The position numbers and the translations under genes were made by a program. A stretch of 12,265 nt of DNA from CAYQAJ01 sp964415245. GTDB lineage: Bacteria; Planctomycetota; Planctomycetia; Pirellulales; Pirellulaceae. Positions 1 to 6,941 of this stretch are shown piece by piece. Positions within the stretch are counted from its first letter, which is position 1, and each line of letters opens with the position of its first letter. The stretch lies in assembly GCA_964415245.1 (NCBI GenBank), contig CAYQAJ010000149.1:1-12265 (forward strand). The letters are read 5' to 3'. The notes beneath the pieces are model-generated. The model saw nothing but the letters and a program-made list of their open reading frames with translations, made no database searches and was not told the origin of the DNA.

Positions 1-136
1 ACGACATCATGCTCTGCCGGATGGCGGCCACGTCGATCAGTTCATTGAACTCGTCCCGATAGGAGGATACGGAGATGATCCAATCCCACGGTTCAAAATA
101 CGTCATGTAGAGCGCCTTGGGGCGATCGCGCGGCTC
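1..136 (-). CDS. Fragment of a Cache-domain sensor protein (both ends missing)
   Basis: Read on the minus strand from about 136 down to 2, there are 45 open codons in a different frame from the permease that precedes them. The peptide contains RPKALYMTYFEPWDWII and then SVSSYRDEFNELIDV. The Y-F-E-P-W-D-W-I-I pattern followed by S-Y-x-D-E-F resembles the end of an extracellular Cache sensor module and the start of the linker to a second one, as in tandem-Cache histidine kinases, chemotaxis receptors or diguanylate cyclases. The output domain lies outside the window, so the protein type is unknown. No start codon is visible; the sequence appears directly fused to the broken permease. Cache identity is recognised from memory of the motif, not from a search. 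Confidence 0.5.
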
Positions 137-1185
137 GTGATGCTCCCGGCCGAGAAGACCGGACCCACCAGCATGTTGAACATCACCACGTAGGCGACAT
201 ACCAGGGAGCCCACTGCGGGGCGAAGAACAGGCACACTCCCATCAGCGGCAGCGCCAGCACCATGCTCACCTGGATCACCAGGCGCAGCATGAGCGTGCC
301 TTGACTGAAAACCTCGCTGCGAATCTCTTTGTCGTAAACGGGATTGGTGCCGTCGGCAATCAGATCGTTTCGCTTCGGGGGCGCGAACAGGCGGTCGGGA
401 AACTTGTCGCGCTCGATCACCAGCCCCACCACCTGCTCCGATTCCAGGTCCGGGTCGAGCACCTCTTTGCCTTCGCTTCCCACGTCGGGCGGGTGGAGCA
501 GCCGCGCGCAGGTGCTGAAAAACAGCAACAGGCACAGCGCCGCGGCGGAGCTCGGCAGCACGGTCACGGTCAGAAGCAAACGCAACTGACCGTAATCGGC
601 CAGCCAGTGCCAGAGCAACGCGCCCAGCAAGGCCAGCGGCAGAATGAGCAGGTACGAAACGACGAGCGACGCCGCCGTGCGGCCGAAAAAGCTGCTACAC
701 GCGACGCTGATCATGCCGAACGTGGCGACCGACACGATCAGCGCCAGGTACGCCGCCATTACTTCGTAGATCGACACGCCCCCCAGCGGCAGGCACAGCA
801 TCACCACCGGCAGCGACGCGAAGATTAACACCGCCAAGTGGGCCAGCGCCGCCAGCAACTTCCCCAGCACAATGGCCGCGGGACGCAACTGGCTGGCTAA
901 CAGCATCTCGTACGTCTTGCGCTCCTTTTCGCCCGTGATGCTCCCGGCGGCGAAACTCGGCGTCATCAGCGACGCCAGCACGTACTGCCCCAGGAAAAAC
1001 AGGTCGACCAGCCGCCGCGCCTCGACCGGGTTCTCGGTCAAGTCGAGCCGCACCTCACGGGGCCAAGCGAAGTACACCAGCACGGCCAACAGAGCTTGGT
1101 ACAGAAACAACAGCACGAAGGCCCGCGGCATCCGCAGGTTCACCAACAGCTCGCGCTGCAATACAGGATTCTCGAAGAGATACAT
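103..1185 (-). CDS. ABC-2 type transporter permease, C-terminally truncated or broken
   Basis: Integral membrane permease of an ABC exporter; the substrate cannot be told. From the chosen ATG at 1185 the product is 360 residues beginning MYLFENPVLQRELLVNLRMP, a start typical of planctomycete ABC-2 permeases; in-frame ATGs at 1218 and 1269 only add an unconserved basic extension. Hydrophobic segments lie at about 22-40, 64-80, 108-135, 142-165, 172-196, 200-228 and 298-345. The signature A-G-S-I-T-G-E-K-E-R-K-T (80-91) sits after the second segment. A second A-G-S-I-T-S occurs at 346-351, where family members normally continue with an E-R-E/K-R-x-T helix and more membrane segments. Here it runs into RAIAPRRST and a TGA, while a Cache-like peptide is open in another frame. 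The gene is therefore probably interrupted by rearrangement, frameshift or misassembly. No ATPase partner is visible. Confidence 0.75.
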   Translation of the reverse strand: MYLFENPVLQRELLVNLRMPRAFVLLFLYQALLAVLVYFAWPREVRLDLTENPVEARRLVDLFFLGQYVLASLMTPSFAAGSITGEKERKTYEMLLASQLRPAAIVLGKLLAALAHLAVLIFASLPVVMLCLPLGGVSIYEVMAAYLALIVSVATFGMISVACSSFFGRTAASLVVSYLLILPLALLGALLWHWLADYGQLRLLLTVTVLPSSAAALCLLLFFSTCARLLHPPDVGSEGKEVLDPDLESEQVVGLVIERDKFPDRLFAPPKRNDLIADGTNPVYDKEIRSEVFSQGTLMLRLVIQVSMVLALPLMGVCLFFAPQWAPWYVAYVVMFNMLVGPVFSAGSITSRAIAPRRST

Positions 1186-1389
1186 GCGATGATTAGGCGT
1201 GAGTCGGGAACGCGCCATTCGAGCGGGCGGCAGAACCGGATTCTGGCCCGGTCTCTGACAGCGACACAACCGACCCGCGCTGCTGGCGACTTCGTCCGTT
1301 CAGTCTATCGAGCGGCGCCGCCGCACACCATTTGGGTACGCTCGCCGCTGAATCGGCCGACTCGCTGGTCCCGCCGGGCGAGACTAGGC

Positions 1390-1481
1390 GTTGTGGCCGG
1401 TCTCCCGACCGAGCTGATGACGTTGTGGCCGGTCTCCCGACCGAGCTGATGAAGTTGTGGCCGGTCTCCCGACCGAGCCAC
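1390..1481. repeat. 32-bp tandem repeat, about 2.8 copies
   Basis: Copies start at 1390, 1422 and 1454. The first two are 32 bases and nearly identical; the third matches for 25 bases and then diverges. The core GGTCTCCCGACC is flanked so that CGGTC-TCCC-GACCG can fold. In the third copy the stem extends to GTGGC (1457-1461) with GCCAC (1477-1481), leaving one bulged A. No unique spacers separate the copies, so it is not a CRISPR array. Confidence 0.85.
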
Positions 1482-1533
1482 ACTTGTCGACCGCAGGTGT
1501 CATCGCGGAGACCCTCGGTCAACATAGCGGCGG

Positions 1534-1545
1534 GGTCGGGAGACC
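1534..1545. repeat. Inverted copy of the tandem-repeat core
   Basis: GGTCGGGAGACC here is the exact reverse complement of the core GGTCTCCCGACC present in each 32-bp unit at 1390-1481. This suggests that the same repeat family has been inserted in both orientations. Confidence 0.6.
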
Positions 1546-1554
1546 CGCGCCGAA

Positions 1555-1586
1555 CGAGCAGAGGTCCTGCTCGGCAAGCAGGACCT
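1555..1586. repeat. Two overlapping, mutually exclusive hairpins
   Basis: AGGTCCTGCT (1562-1571) pairs perfectly with AGCAGGACCT (1577-1586) across a 5-base loop. CGAGCAG (1555-1561) pairs perfectly with CTGCTCG (1567-1573), also across 5 bases. Both stems need 1567-1571, so only one can form at a time. This could be an attenuator-like switch, a terminator without a U-tract, or part of a palindromic repeat. No leader peptide or ligand-binding fold is evident. Confidence 0.5.
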
Positions 1587-1747
1587 TCCAGGATTCGGCG
1601 CGCCCCGCGAAGACGGCACACGCCGAGCCAGCCGCAGCACCCTCACAATCGGTCGCACGCCATAAGTCGCCTCCTGTCAACGCTTCGGCGAGTCGGGGGG
1701 AAACAGTTCCCGACTAACCGCCGATCCTCCCCCGGGCCGCCGGGAGC

Positions 1748-1768
1748 GTTACGAACGTAACCTATATT
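1748..1768 (+). promoter_or_regulatory. Candidate operator palindrome with adjacent -10-like box
   Basis: GTTACG (1748-1753) and CGTAAC (1756-1761) form an exact 6-bp inverted repeat around AA. It is followed by TATATT at 1763-1768 in an otherwise GC-rich stretch, 55 bases before the EAL start. No good -35 hexamer lies at the expected distance. An operator/promoter role is inference from position and composition. Confidence 0.25.
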
Positions 1769-1822
1769 TTCCATGAACTTATCGCCCCTCTCCGCACGGT
1801 AGGCTGGCGAGGCCCACGAAAT

Positions 1823-3004
1823 ATGTCATCCCTCCGTAACGGTTGCGCCGACGGTACACCCGAGGCAGTGACGCTCTACCTAACGACGCCCACTCCGCGC
1901 ACCGAGCGCAAGCTTCTCGGTACGCTCGCGTCGGCCGGTCTGCAGGCGGGGGAACCCTATCCCGGGGTGATATGTGTCTCGCTGGGGATCGGTCAGCTCG
2001 AAAAACTCGGCGCGGACTGGACCAAGTCCTTGTGCCGCTCCGAGCTGCAGCACACCAAATGCCGTCTCGAGCGGCCCGGTACGCAGCCGACGCCTTCGTC
2101 GCTCATGCAGACTCAGACCCTCGAGAGCTTGATCGCCTGGATCGACGGCCGCTGGCTCGAACGGCTGATTCGTGACGGCCGGCTGATCACGTTCTTTCAG
2201 CCTATTGTCCCGAGCGTGAGCCCGGGCGAGATCTACGCTTACGAGTGCCTGCTTCGCGGAACCTCGGAAGACAACAAGCTCATCCCTCCCGATCGCCTGT
2301 TCGCCGCCGCTCGCGCCACCGGCACGCTGCAGCAGCTCGACCAGGAGGCGCGGCTGACGGCCATTCACTCGGTGGCCCGCGAGAAACTCGATACGCACGC
2401 CTTCATCAACTTCAATCCTCGCTCGATCGTCGATCCCAAGAAATGCCTGCGGAGCATCGTCGATGCGGTCCAATCGAGCGGGATATCGGCCGAGCGGCTG
2501 GTGTTCGAGGTCGTCGAGTGCGAGGAAATCGACGATCTGCCCAAGCTGCTGCAGATCCTCGACTGGTTCCGCGCCGCGGGGTTTCGCGTGGCCCTCGACG
2601 ATCTGGGAGCCGGCTACAGCTCGCTCAACTTACTGGCCGAGCTGAAACCCGATTTCATCAAGCTCGACATCGGCCTCGTGCGCAACGTCCACTGCGACTA
2701 CTTCAAGGGCCGGGTGGCGGCCAAGTTGTTGGAGCTGGCCCGCGAGTTGGGTGTCGCCACGGTGGTCGAAGGGGTCGAGACCGTGGGCCAGTGGCGATGG
2801 GCCGTCGAGCACGGTTCCGACTACGCGCAAGGGTACCTCTTCGCCCGACCCGGCCAGGAGCCGCCCGCATCGACGTTTTCCGGCGAGCCGATGGAAGAAC
2901 ACGCAGCCGATGAGAACGGCGAGAATGGTAAGAATGGCGCCGCCAACGCGGAGAGCGATGCGGAGTCCTTTGCCGCGGCGTCTAGCCCGAACAGCAACGA
3001 GTAG
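1823..3004 (+). CDS. EAL-domain cyclic di-GMP phosphodiesterase
   Basis: Predicted cytoplasmic enzyme hydrolysing c-di-GMP to pGpG; 393 residues. The EAL domain spans about 118-345. Motif residues are retained: E141 in Y-E-C-L-L-R-G (the EAL signature reads ECL), N196 in I-N-F-N-P, E229 in F-E-V-V-E, D259-D260 in D-D-L-G-A-G-Y-S-S-L, K280 in I-K-L-D, E316 in V-E-G-V-E-T and Q336 in Q-G-Y-L-F-A-R-P. Activity is therefore likely. Residues 1-100 form a region I do not recognise, with four Cys (8, 51, 71, 80) and no membrane segment. The tail from about 353 is acidic, Glu/Asp/Asn/Ala-rich and probably disordered. The ATG at 1823 has only a weak upstream GGCGAGG. A diguanylate cyclase gene follows 70 bases downstream, so the pair probably tunes the same local c-di-GMP pool. 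Confidence 0.9.
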   Translation: MSSLRNGCADGTPEAVTLYLTTPTPRTERKLLGTLASAGLQAGEPYPGVICVSLGIGQLEKLGADWTKSLCRSELQHTKCRLERPGTQPTPSSLMQTQTLESLIAWIDGRWLERLIRDGRLITFFQPIVPSVSPGEIYAYECLLRGTSEDNKLIPPDRLFAAARATGTLQQLDQEARLTAIHSVAREKLDTHAFINFNPRSIVDPKKCLRSIVDAVQSSGISAERLVFEVVECEEIDDLPKLLQILDWFRAAGFRVALDDLGAGYSSLNLLAELKPDFIKLDIGLVRNVHCDYFKGRVAAKLLELARELGVATVVEGVETVGQWRWAVEHGSDYAQGYLFARPGQEPPASTFSGEPMEEHAADENGENGKNGAANAESDAESFAAASSPNSNE

Positions 3005-3017
3005 GACCCGCCCGCAA

Positions 3018-3059
3018 CAGTCACACGAGCAGCCGATACAGCCACACGAGCAACCGACG
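3018..3059. repeat. Two imperfect 21-bp direct repeats in the EAL-GGDEF gap
   Basis: Units at 3018-3038 and 3039-3059 share 17 of 21 bases around the core CACACGAGCA. They lie in the untranslated gap between the phosphodiesterase stop and the cyclase start. Nothing indicates a function. Confidence 0.5.
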
Positions 3060-3074
3060 ACGGGAATTCGCCAA

Positions 3075-4172
3075 GTGAACGGTTTGTTTTTTGTAGTACT
3101 GTGGGTCCTTCCCAGCGTGGCCGTCGGGGTCGGCGTAGGCATCTACCTGGGCCGAAGTACGCAATCGACGCGAGCCAGGCTAACTGCCAAGAAGGAGCGG
3201 CAGGTCATGCTCAAGACGCTCGTGTCGTTGGTGCAGAGCACCGAGAAACTTACCACCGACGTCGACACGCACAACAGCGAGCTGAAACACGTCGGCCGCA
3301 CCGTGGAGGACCTGAAGCTCACCGGTGAGCTCGAAGAAATCCAGCACGTGCTGCTGGATCAGATCTTCACCGTCATCGAGTCGAATCACCGCCTGGAAGA
3401 CGACCTCATTTGCGCCCGCTACCACCTCGAAGAGCAGGCCCGCGAACTCGACCGCACCCGCGCCGAGGCCCGCTGCGACACCGTTTCGGGCCTGAGCAAC
3501 CGCAAGGCTTTCGACGAATCGCTGCATTACCTGCTGTTGGAGCACAAGCGGCACGGCCTGCCCTTCGCGCTGGTGCTGGCCGACGTGGACCGATTCAAGT
3601 GGATCAACGACACCCACGGCCACACGGCCGGGGACCGCGTCATCCGCCAGGTGGGCGACCTGCTGAAACAGTGCGTACGCACCGGCGATCACGTGGCCCG
3701 ATTCGGGGGTGACGAGTTCTCGGTGTTGCTGCCGCAAACCGAGGGCAGCATCGCAGCGCGAATCGCCGACCGGATTCGGCGAATTGTCGAGCGGCACAAT
3801 TTTGACGTCGGGCTGGTGGACGAGCGCGTCGCCGTGACGTTCAGCATGGGGCTGGCAACCGCCCGCTCGGGCGATACCACGGATTCGCTCATCGAGCGAG
3901 CCGACCGATCGCTGTACCGCTCGAAGCAATCGGGGCGTAACCAGCTTTTTTCGGAGAGCGAAGAGAAGCACGACGCTGACGCGCAAAGTGACTCGCCCGA
4001 CACCAACGCCCCCGAAACCGACATGCAAGATTCTTCAACCGACACCGACGGGCAGGCCGATTCAGCCGACACGTCCAAGCCGTCCACCTCCACGACCAGA
4101 TTGCCCCCCCTCGAATCGCTCGACGCCGGCCCACTCGACGTCGGTATGTCTTCCAGCGACCCCGCCACGTAA
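3075..4172 (+). CDS. Membrane-anchored GGDEF diguanylate cyclase
   Basis: Predicted enzyme making c-di-GMP from two GTP. I chose the GTG at 3075 because it directly precedes a hydrophobic membrane segment (about 3-25); the frame stays open upstream, but that part overlaps the EAL gene. No clear ribosome binding site is seen. The product is 365 residues: membrane anchor, helical linker (about 38-132, rich in heptad-like Glu/Leu/Arg), GGDEF domain (about 133-292) and an acidic Asp/Ser/Thr tail (293-365). Key motifs are D170-V-D-R-F-K-W-I-N-D, the intact GGDEF at 211-215, and R202-T-G-D205 five residues before it, which matches the inhibitory I-site. Active, product-inhibited synthesis is therefore likely. 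No sensory domain separates anchor and catalytic domain, so any signal must act through the coiled linker or a partner. It follows the EAL gene by 70 bases. Confidence 0.88.
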   Translation: MNGLFFVVLWVLPSVAVGVGVGIYLGRSTQSTRARLTAKKERQVMLKTLVSLVQSTEKLTTDVDTHNSELKHVGRTVEDLKLTGELEEIQHVLLDQIFTVIESNHRLEDDLICARYHLEEQARELDRTRAEARCDTVSGLSNRKAFDESLHYLLLEHKRHGLPFALVLADVDRFKWINDTHGHTAGDRVIRQVGDLLKQCVRTGDHVARFGGDEFSVLLPQTEGSIAARIADRIRRIVERHNFDVGLVDERVAVTFSMGLATARSGDTTDSLIERADRSLYRSKQSGRNQLFSESEEKHDADAQSDSPDTNAPETDMQDSSTDTDGQADSADTSKPSTSTTRLPPLESLDAGPLDVGMSSSDPAT

Positions 4173-4213
4173 CGCGCCCGCTCCCATGCCCCCGACCGGC
4201 GCGGCGCGGTACG

Positions 4214-5065
4214 ATGGAGGACATGGACCGCGAAAGGCTGGAACATCTGGCTGGGCAGTTGCTTGCCGGCGCGCTGTCGCTCGATCAGTTCATCGCCGAA
4301 GCGCTGGCGACGCGCTCAGCCGTGGTGGGGCCCGCTACGCTCGACCTCGATCGCAGCAATCGCTGCGGCTTTCCCGAGGTGGTGTTTGGCGAAGGAAAAT
4401 CGGTCGATACGCTGCACGCGATCATTAACCGCATGCAAGGCGAGGGGATCGGCGTGCTGGTGACGCGCCTCGACGTCGATAAGGGACAAACGCTCGTCCG
4501 TTCGCTTCCCGGGGCGCGGTACCACCCGCTGGCTCGCACGCTGCGCGTGCCCATCGCCGGGGCTGATCAGTCCGCCACATCAGGAGCAGCTCGTTCGGCT
4601 GAGCGAGACGCGGGTCCATCGCAATCGCACTCCCCGCAAGCCACGTCCAGCGGTCGTGTGGCAATTGTCACGGCCGGCACCAGCGATCTGCCCGTAGCGG
4701 AAGAAGCACGGGAGACGCTCGACTGGATGGGGGTCGAGACGCTGATGATTCACGACGTCGGCGTGGCCGGCCCGCACCGCATCGTGGCCCAGGTGCCGCG
4801 GCTGCGCTCGGCCGACGCGGTGGTGGTCGTCGCCGGAATGGAAGGGGCGCTACCCAGCGTGGTGGGCGGCTACGTGGCTTGTCCGGTCATCGCCGTGCCC
4901 ACCAGCGTCGGCTATGGAGCCAGCTTTGGCGGGGTGGCCGCTTTGCTGTCGATGCTCAATAGTTGCGCCGCCAACGTGTGCGTGGTCAACATTGATGCGG
5001 GATTCAAGGCGGCGTACGTCGCGGGACTTATCGCCCGCCGTTCCGCCGCGCTGCCGGAGTGCTAA
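4214..5065 (+). CDS. larB: Nickel pincer cofactor biosynthesis protein LarB
   Basis: LarB carboxylates the pyridinium ring of nicotinic acid adenine dinucleotide and hydrolyses its phosphoanhydride, the first step to the nickel-pincer cofactor of lactate racemase and relatives. The 283-residue product has the LarB N-terminal region (R50-C-G-F-P-E-V-V-F-G-E-G-K) and a PurE-like C-terminal domain with T-A-G-T-S-D-L-P-V-A (153-162), G-M-E-G-A-L-P-S-V-V-G-G (208-219) and P-T-S-V-G-Y-G-A-S-F-G-G (229-240). C251 in N-S-C-A corresponds to the cysteine thought to attack the substrate ring. Odd points: a low-complexity Ser/Ala/Gln linker at about 114-147 joins the two parts, and the usual I-D-N-G-F-G reads I-D-A-G-F-K (260-265). 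The start could also be the ATG at 4223. No larA, larC or larE is in the window; nnrD starts 10 bases after the stop codon. Confidence 0.9.
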   Translation: MEDMDRERLEHLAGQLLAGALSLDQFIAEALATRSAVVGPATLDLDRSNRCGFPEVVFGEGKSVDTLHAIINRMQGEGIGVLVTRLDVDKGQTLVRSLPGARYHPLARTLRVPIAGADQSATSGAARSAERDAGPSQSHSPQATSSGRVAIVTAGTSDLPVAEEARETLDWMGVETLMIHDVGVAGPHRIVAQVPRLRSADAVVVVAGMEGALPSVVGGYVACPVIAVPTSVGYGASFGGVAALLSMLNSCAANVCVVNIDAGFKAAYVAGLIARRSAALPEC

Positions 5066-5074
5066 ACGCCCACC

Positions 5075-5944
5075 ATGCCCGATACGCCGCTTCCCGCCGC
5101 TTGGATCGCGCGAATCTTGCATCGCCCCGAGGCAAGTCACAAGGGGGACTATGGCCGTGCGCTGTTGATCGGCGGCTCGCGCGGCATGAGCGGCGCCATT
5201 GCATTGGCGGGGATAGCGGCATTACGCGGCGGCGCGGGGCTGGTGAAGCTCGCCGTGCCCGATGCGTGCCTCGACACCGTCGCCGCGTTCGAGCCGTCGT
5301 ACATCACGGTGCCGCTCGCCGGCGACAAACAGGGTCGACTTGCTCGTGCAGCCCGCGGCAAACTCCAGGAGCTGACCGCGGAAGCGACGTGCGTTGCCTG
5401 CGGTCCCGGCCTGGGGCGCTCGCGCGAACTCGAACAACTGGTCGCCTGGCTATATCAATCGCTGCCCGGTCCGCTGGTCGTCGACGCCGATGGAATCAAC
5501 TCGCTTGCCGCGCAGCCCGACGTGCTCGCCGATCATGCCGGACCGCGCATTCTCACGCCCCATCCCGGCGAATTCCGCCGACTGGCCGGCGTGAACAATG
5601 CGTCGCCAGAAGAGATGGTGCCACTCGCCGCCGAACTGGCCAAAAAGCACGATATGGTGGTTGTGCTCAAGGGGCACCGCACATTGATCGCCGATCCGAC
5701 TCGCCAAGCTCGCAATTCCACTGGCAATCCTGGAATGGCCACAGGGGGCTCGGGCGACGTGCTCACCGGCCTCCTGGTCGCACTGCTGTGCCAGAACGTC
5801 CCACCGTTCGAAGCCGCACAGTTGGCCGTCCATCTGCATGGCCTGGCGGGCGACCTGGCGGCCAGGGAACTGGGCCAGGTGTCGCTCATCGCCAGCGACC
5901 TGGTGCACTATTTGCCGCGAGCATTCCTGGAAGCCTCCGACTGA
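5075..5944 (+). CDS. nnrD: ADP- or ATP-dependent (S)-NAD(P)H-hydrate dehydratase
   Basis: Cytoplasmic metabolite-repair enzyme that dehydrates damaged NAD(P)H hydrate back to NAD(P)H using ADP or ATP. The 289-residue ribokinase-like fold shows G24-D-Y-G-R-A-L-L-I-G-G-S, C-G-P-G-L-G (109-114), V-V-D-A-D-G-I-N (135-142), T-P-H-P-G-E (161-166), V-L-K-G (197-200) and G-M-A-T-G-G-S-G-D-V-L-T-G (220-232), with D228 the expected catalytic base. The N-terminal NnrE epimerase domain found in many fused homologues is absent, so this is a stand-alone dehydratase and the epimerase must be elsewhere. It begins only 9 untranslated bases after larB and is followed 28 bases later by ribF, consistent with one transcript. 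Both larB and nnrD handle nicotinamide-derived dinucleotides. Confidence 0.93.
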   Translation: MPDTPLPAAWIARILHRPEASHKGDYGRALLIGGSRGMSGAIALAGIAALRGGAGLVKLAVPDACLDTVAAFEPSYITVPLAGDKQGRLARAARGKLQELTAEATCVACGPGLGRSRELEQLVAWLYQSLPGPLVVDADGINSLAAQPDVLADHAGPRILTPHPGEFRRLAGVNNASPEEMVPLAAELAKKHDMVVVLKGHRTLIADPTRQARNSTGNPGMATGGSGDVLTGLLVALLCQNVPPFEAAQLAVHLHGLAGDLAARELGQVSLIASDLVHYLPRAFLEASD

Positions 5945-5972
5945 GCGTGCGCGGCGCACGAACGCAATCACT

Positions 5973-6914
5973 ATGAAACTGATCCGCAACCTGGATGATC
6001 TGCCCGCCGAGTTTCGCGGCGGCGCCGTGAGCATCGGCAACTTCGACGGCGTACACCGCGGGCACGCCCGCATTGTCGAGCAGTTGTGTTCCCGCGCCCG
6101 CAGCATGGGCGGCCACTCGATCGCTTTCACGTTTGACCCGCATCCGGTTCGACTGCTGCGGCCCGAGGCAACTCCGCCTCCTCTTACGTGGACCGACCGC
6201 AAGGCCCAGCTTCTGGCCGAACTGGGCGTCGAGTGCGTGGTGGCGTATCCGACCGACGAGGCGCTGTTGGCCCTTTCGCCCCAGGAGTTCTTCGACGAAA
6301 TCGTGCGAAGGCAGCTCGACGCGCGGGCCGTCGTCGAAGGGCCCAATTTCTTCTTCGGTCACGACAGGGCTGGCGATATTGCGCACCTGTCGAGCCTGTG
6401 CCGCGCATCCGGGATCGCACTCGACGTGGTCGAGCCGCTGGTCTTCGCAGGGGACTTCGTCTCCAGCAGCCGCATCCGCTCGCTCATCGCCCGTGGCGAC
6501 GTGGAGCAGGCCGGCCAGATGCTCACCCACCCCTATCGAATTCGCGGCATGGTGACTCACGGCGCCGCCCGCGGCGCCAAACTGGGTTTTCCCACCGCCA
6601 ACATCGGGGCGATCGACACGCTGTTGCCCGCGAGCGGCGTGTACGCGGGGCGCGGTTACATCGATCAGGCAGTTCTGGTTGCCGCCCTTAACGTCGGTCC
6701 CAATCCCACGTTCGGCGATCACGCGCTCAAGGTCGAGGCCCACTTGATCGACTTCGATGGCTCGCTCTACGGACGTCCGCTGGAGGTTGACTTTCTGGCG
6801 CGACTGCGCGACATTCAACCCTTCGCGACGCCTGAGGCGCTTCAGAAGCAACTTCGCGCCGACGTGGCGCGGTGCCGTCAAATCGTGGCGGACAGCGTTC
6901 CGACTGAAAACTGA
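5973..6914 (+). CDS. ribF: Bifunctional riboflavin kinase / FAD synthetase
   Basis: Makes FMN from riboflavin and then FAD from FMN in the cytoplasm. The 313-residue product has normal family length. The N-terminal nucleotidyltransferase domain carries G22-N-F-D-G-V-H-R-G-H31, F-D-P-H-P (54-58), G-P-N-F-F-F-G-H-D-R-A-G-D (123-135) and S-S-S-R-I-R (164-169). The C-terminal flavokinase domain has R200-G-A-K-L-G-F-P-T-A-N-I, G-V-Y-A-G (222-226), N-V-G-P-N-P-T-F (240-247) and E255 in V-E-A-H-L. All motif residues expected for both activities are present. The ATG at 5973 gives the standard N-terminus; the open frame further upstream overlaps nnrD and is not conserved. It lies between nnrD and the DHH gene with gaps of 28 and 27 bases. 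No FMN riboswitch is visible, as expected inside an operon. Confidence 0.96.
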   Translation: MKLIRNLDDLPAEFRGGAVSIGNFDGVHRGHARIVEQLCSRARSMGGHSIAFTFDPHPVRLLRPEATPPPLTWTDRKAQLLAELGVECVVAYPTDEALLALSPQEFFDEIVRRQLDARAVVEGPNFFFGHDRAGDIAHLSSLCRASGIALDVVEPLVFAGDFVSSSRIRSLIARGDVEQAGQMLTHPYRIRGMVTHGAARGAKLGFPTANIGAIDTLLPASGVYAGRGYIDQAVLVAALNVGPNPTFGDHALKVEAHLIDFDGSLYGRPLEVDFLARLRDIQPFATPEALQKQLRADVARCRQIVADSVPTEN

Positions 6915-6941
6915 AAACCGAACACGGAAAACTCTGACCGC

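Larger units (their letters stand above)
1186..1822. other. Gene-poor divergent intergenic region with repeats
   Basis: About 640 bases lie between the minus-strand permease and the plus-strand EAL gene. Frames are open in several phases, but the translations are Arg/Pro/Ser-rich with no recognisable domain, and their repeats coincide with DNA repeats, so I call no gene. The region holds a 32-bp tandem repeat (1390-1478), an inverted copy of its core (1534-1545), two overlapping hairpins (1555-1586) and a short palindrome next to an AT-rich patch (1748-1768). Promoters for both flanking genes must lie here, but none is clear. Confidence 0.6.

Noticed and set aside
1390..1481. Possible CRISPR array
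   Set aside because: The units abut directly with period 32 and no unique spacers, and no cas gene is present.
1193..1760. Several overlapping frames of 80-142 codons on both strands
   Set aside because: They cover the tandem repeats, and their repeated peptides just mirror the DNA repeat. Composition is Arg/Pro/Ser-rich with no domain or ribosome binding site.
2751..3074. N-terminal extension of the GGDEF frame upstream of 3075
   Set aside because: It overlaps the EAL coding region, is Arg/Pro/Ser-rich, and the membrane anchor begins right after the GTG at 3075.
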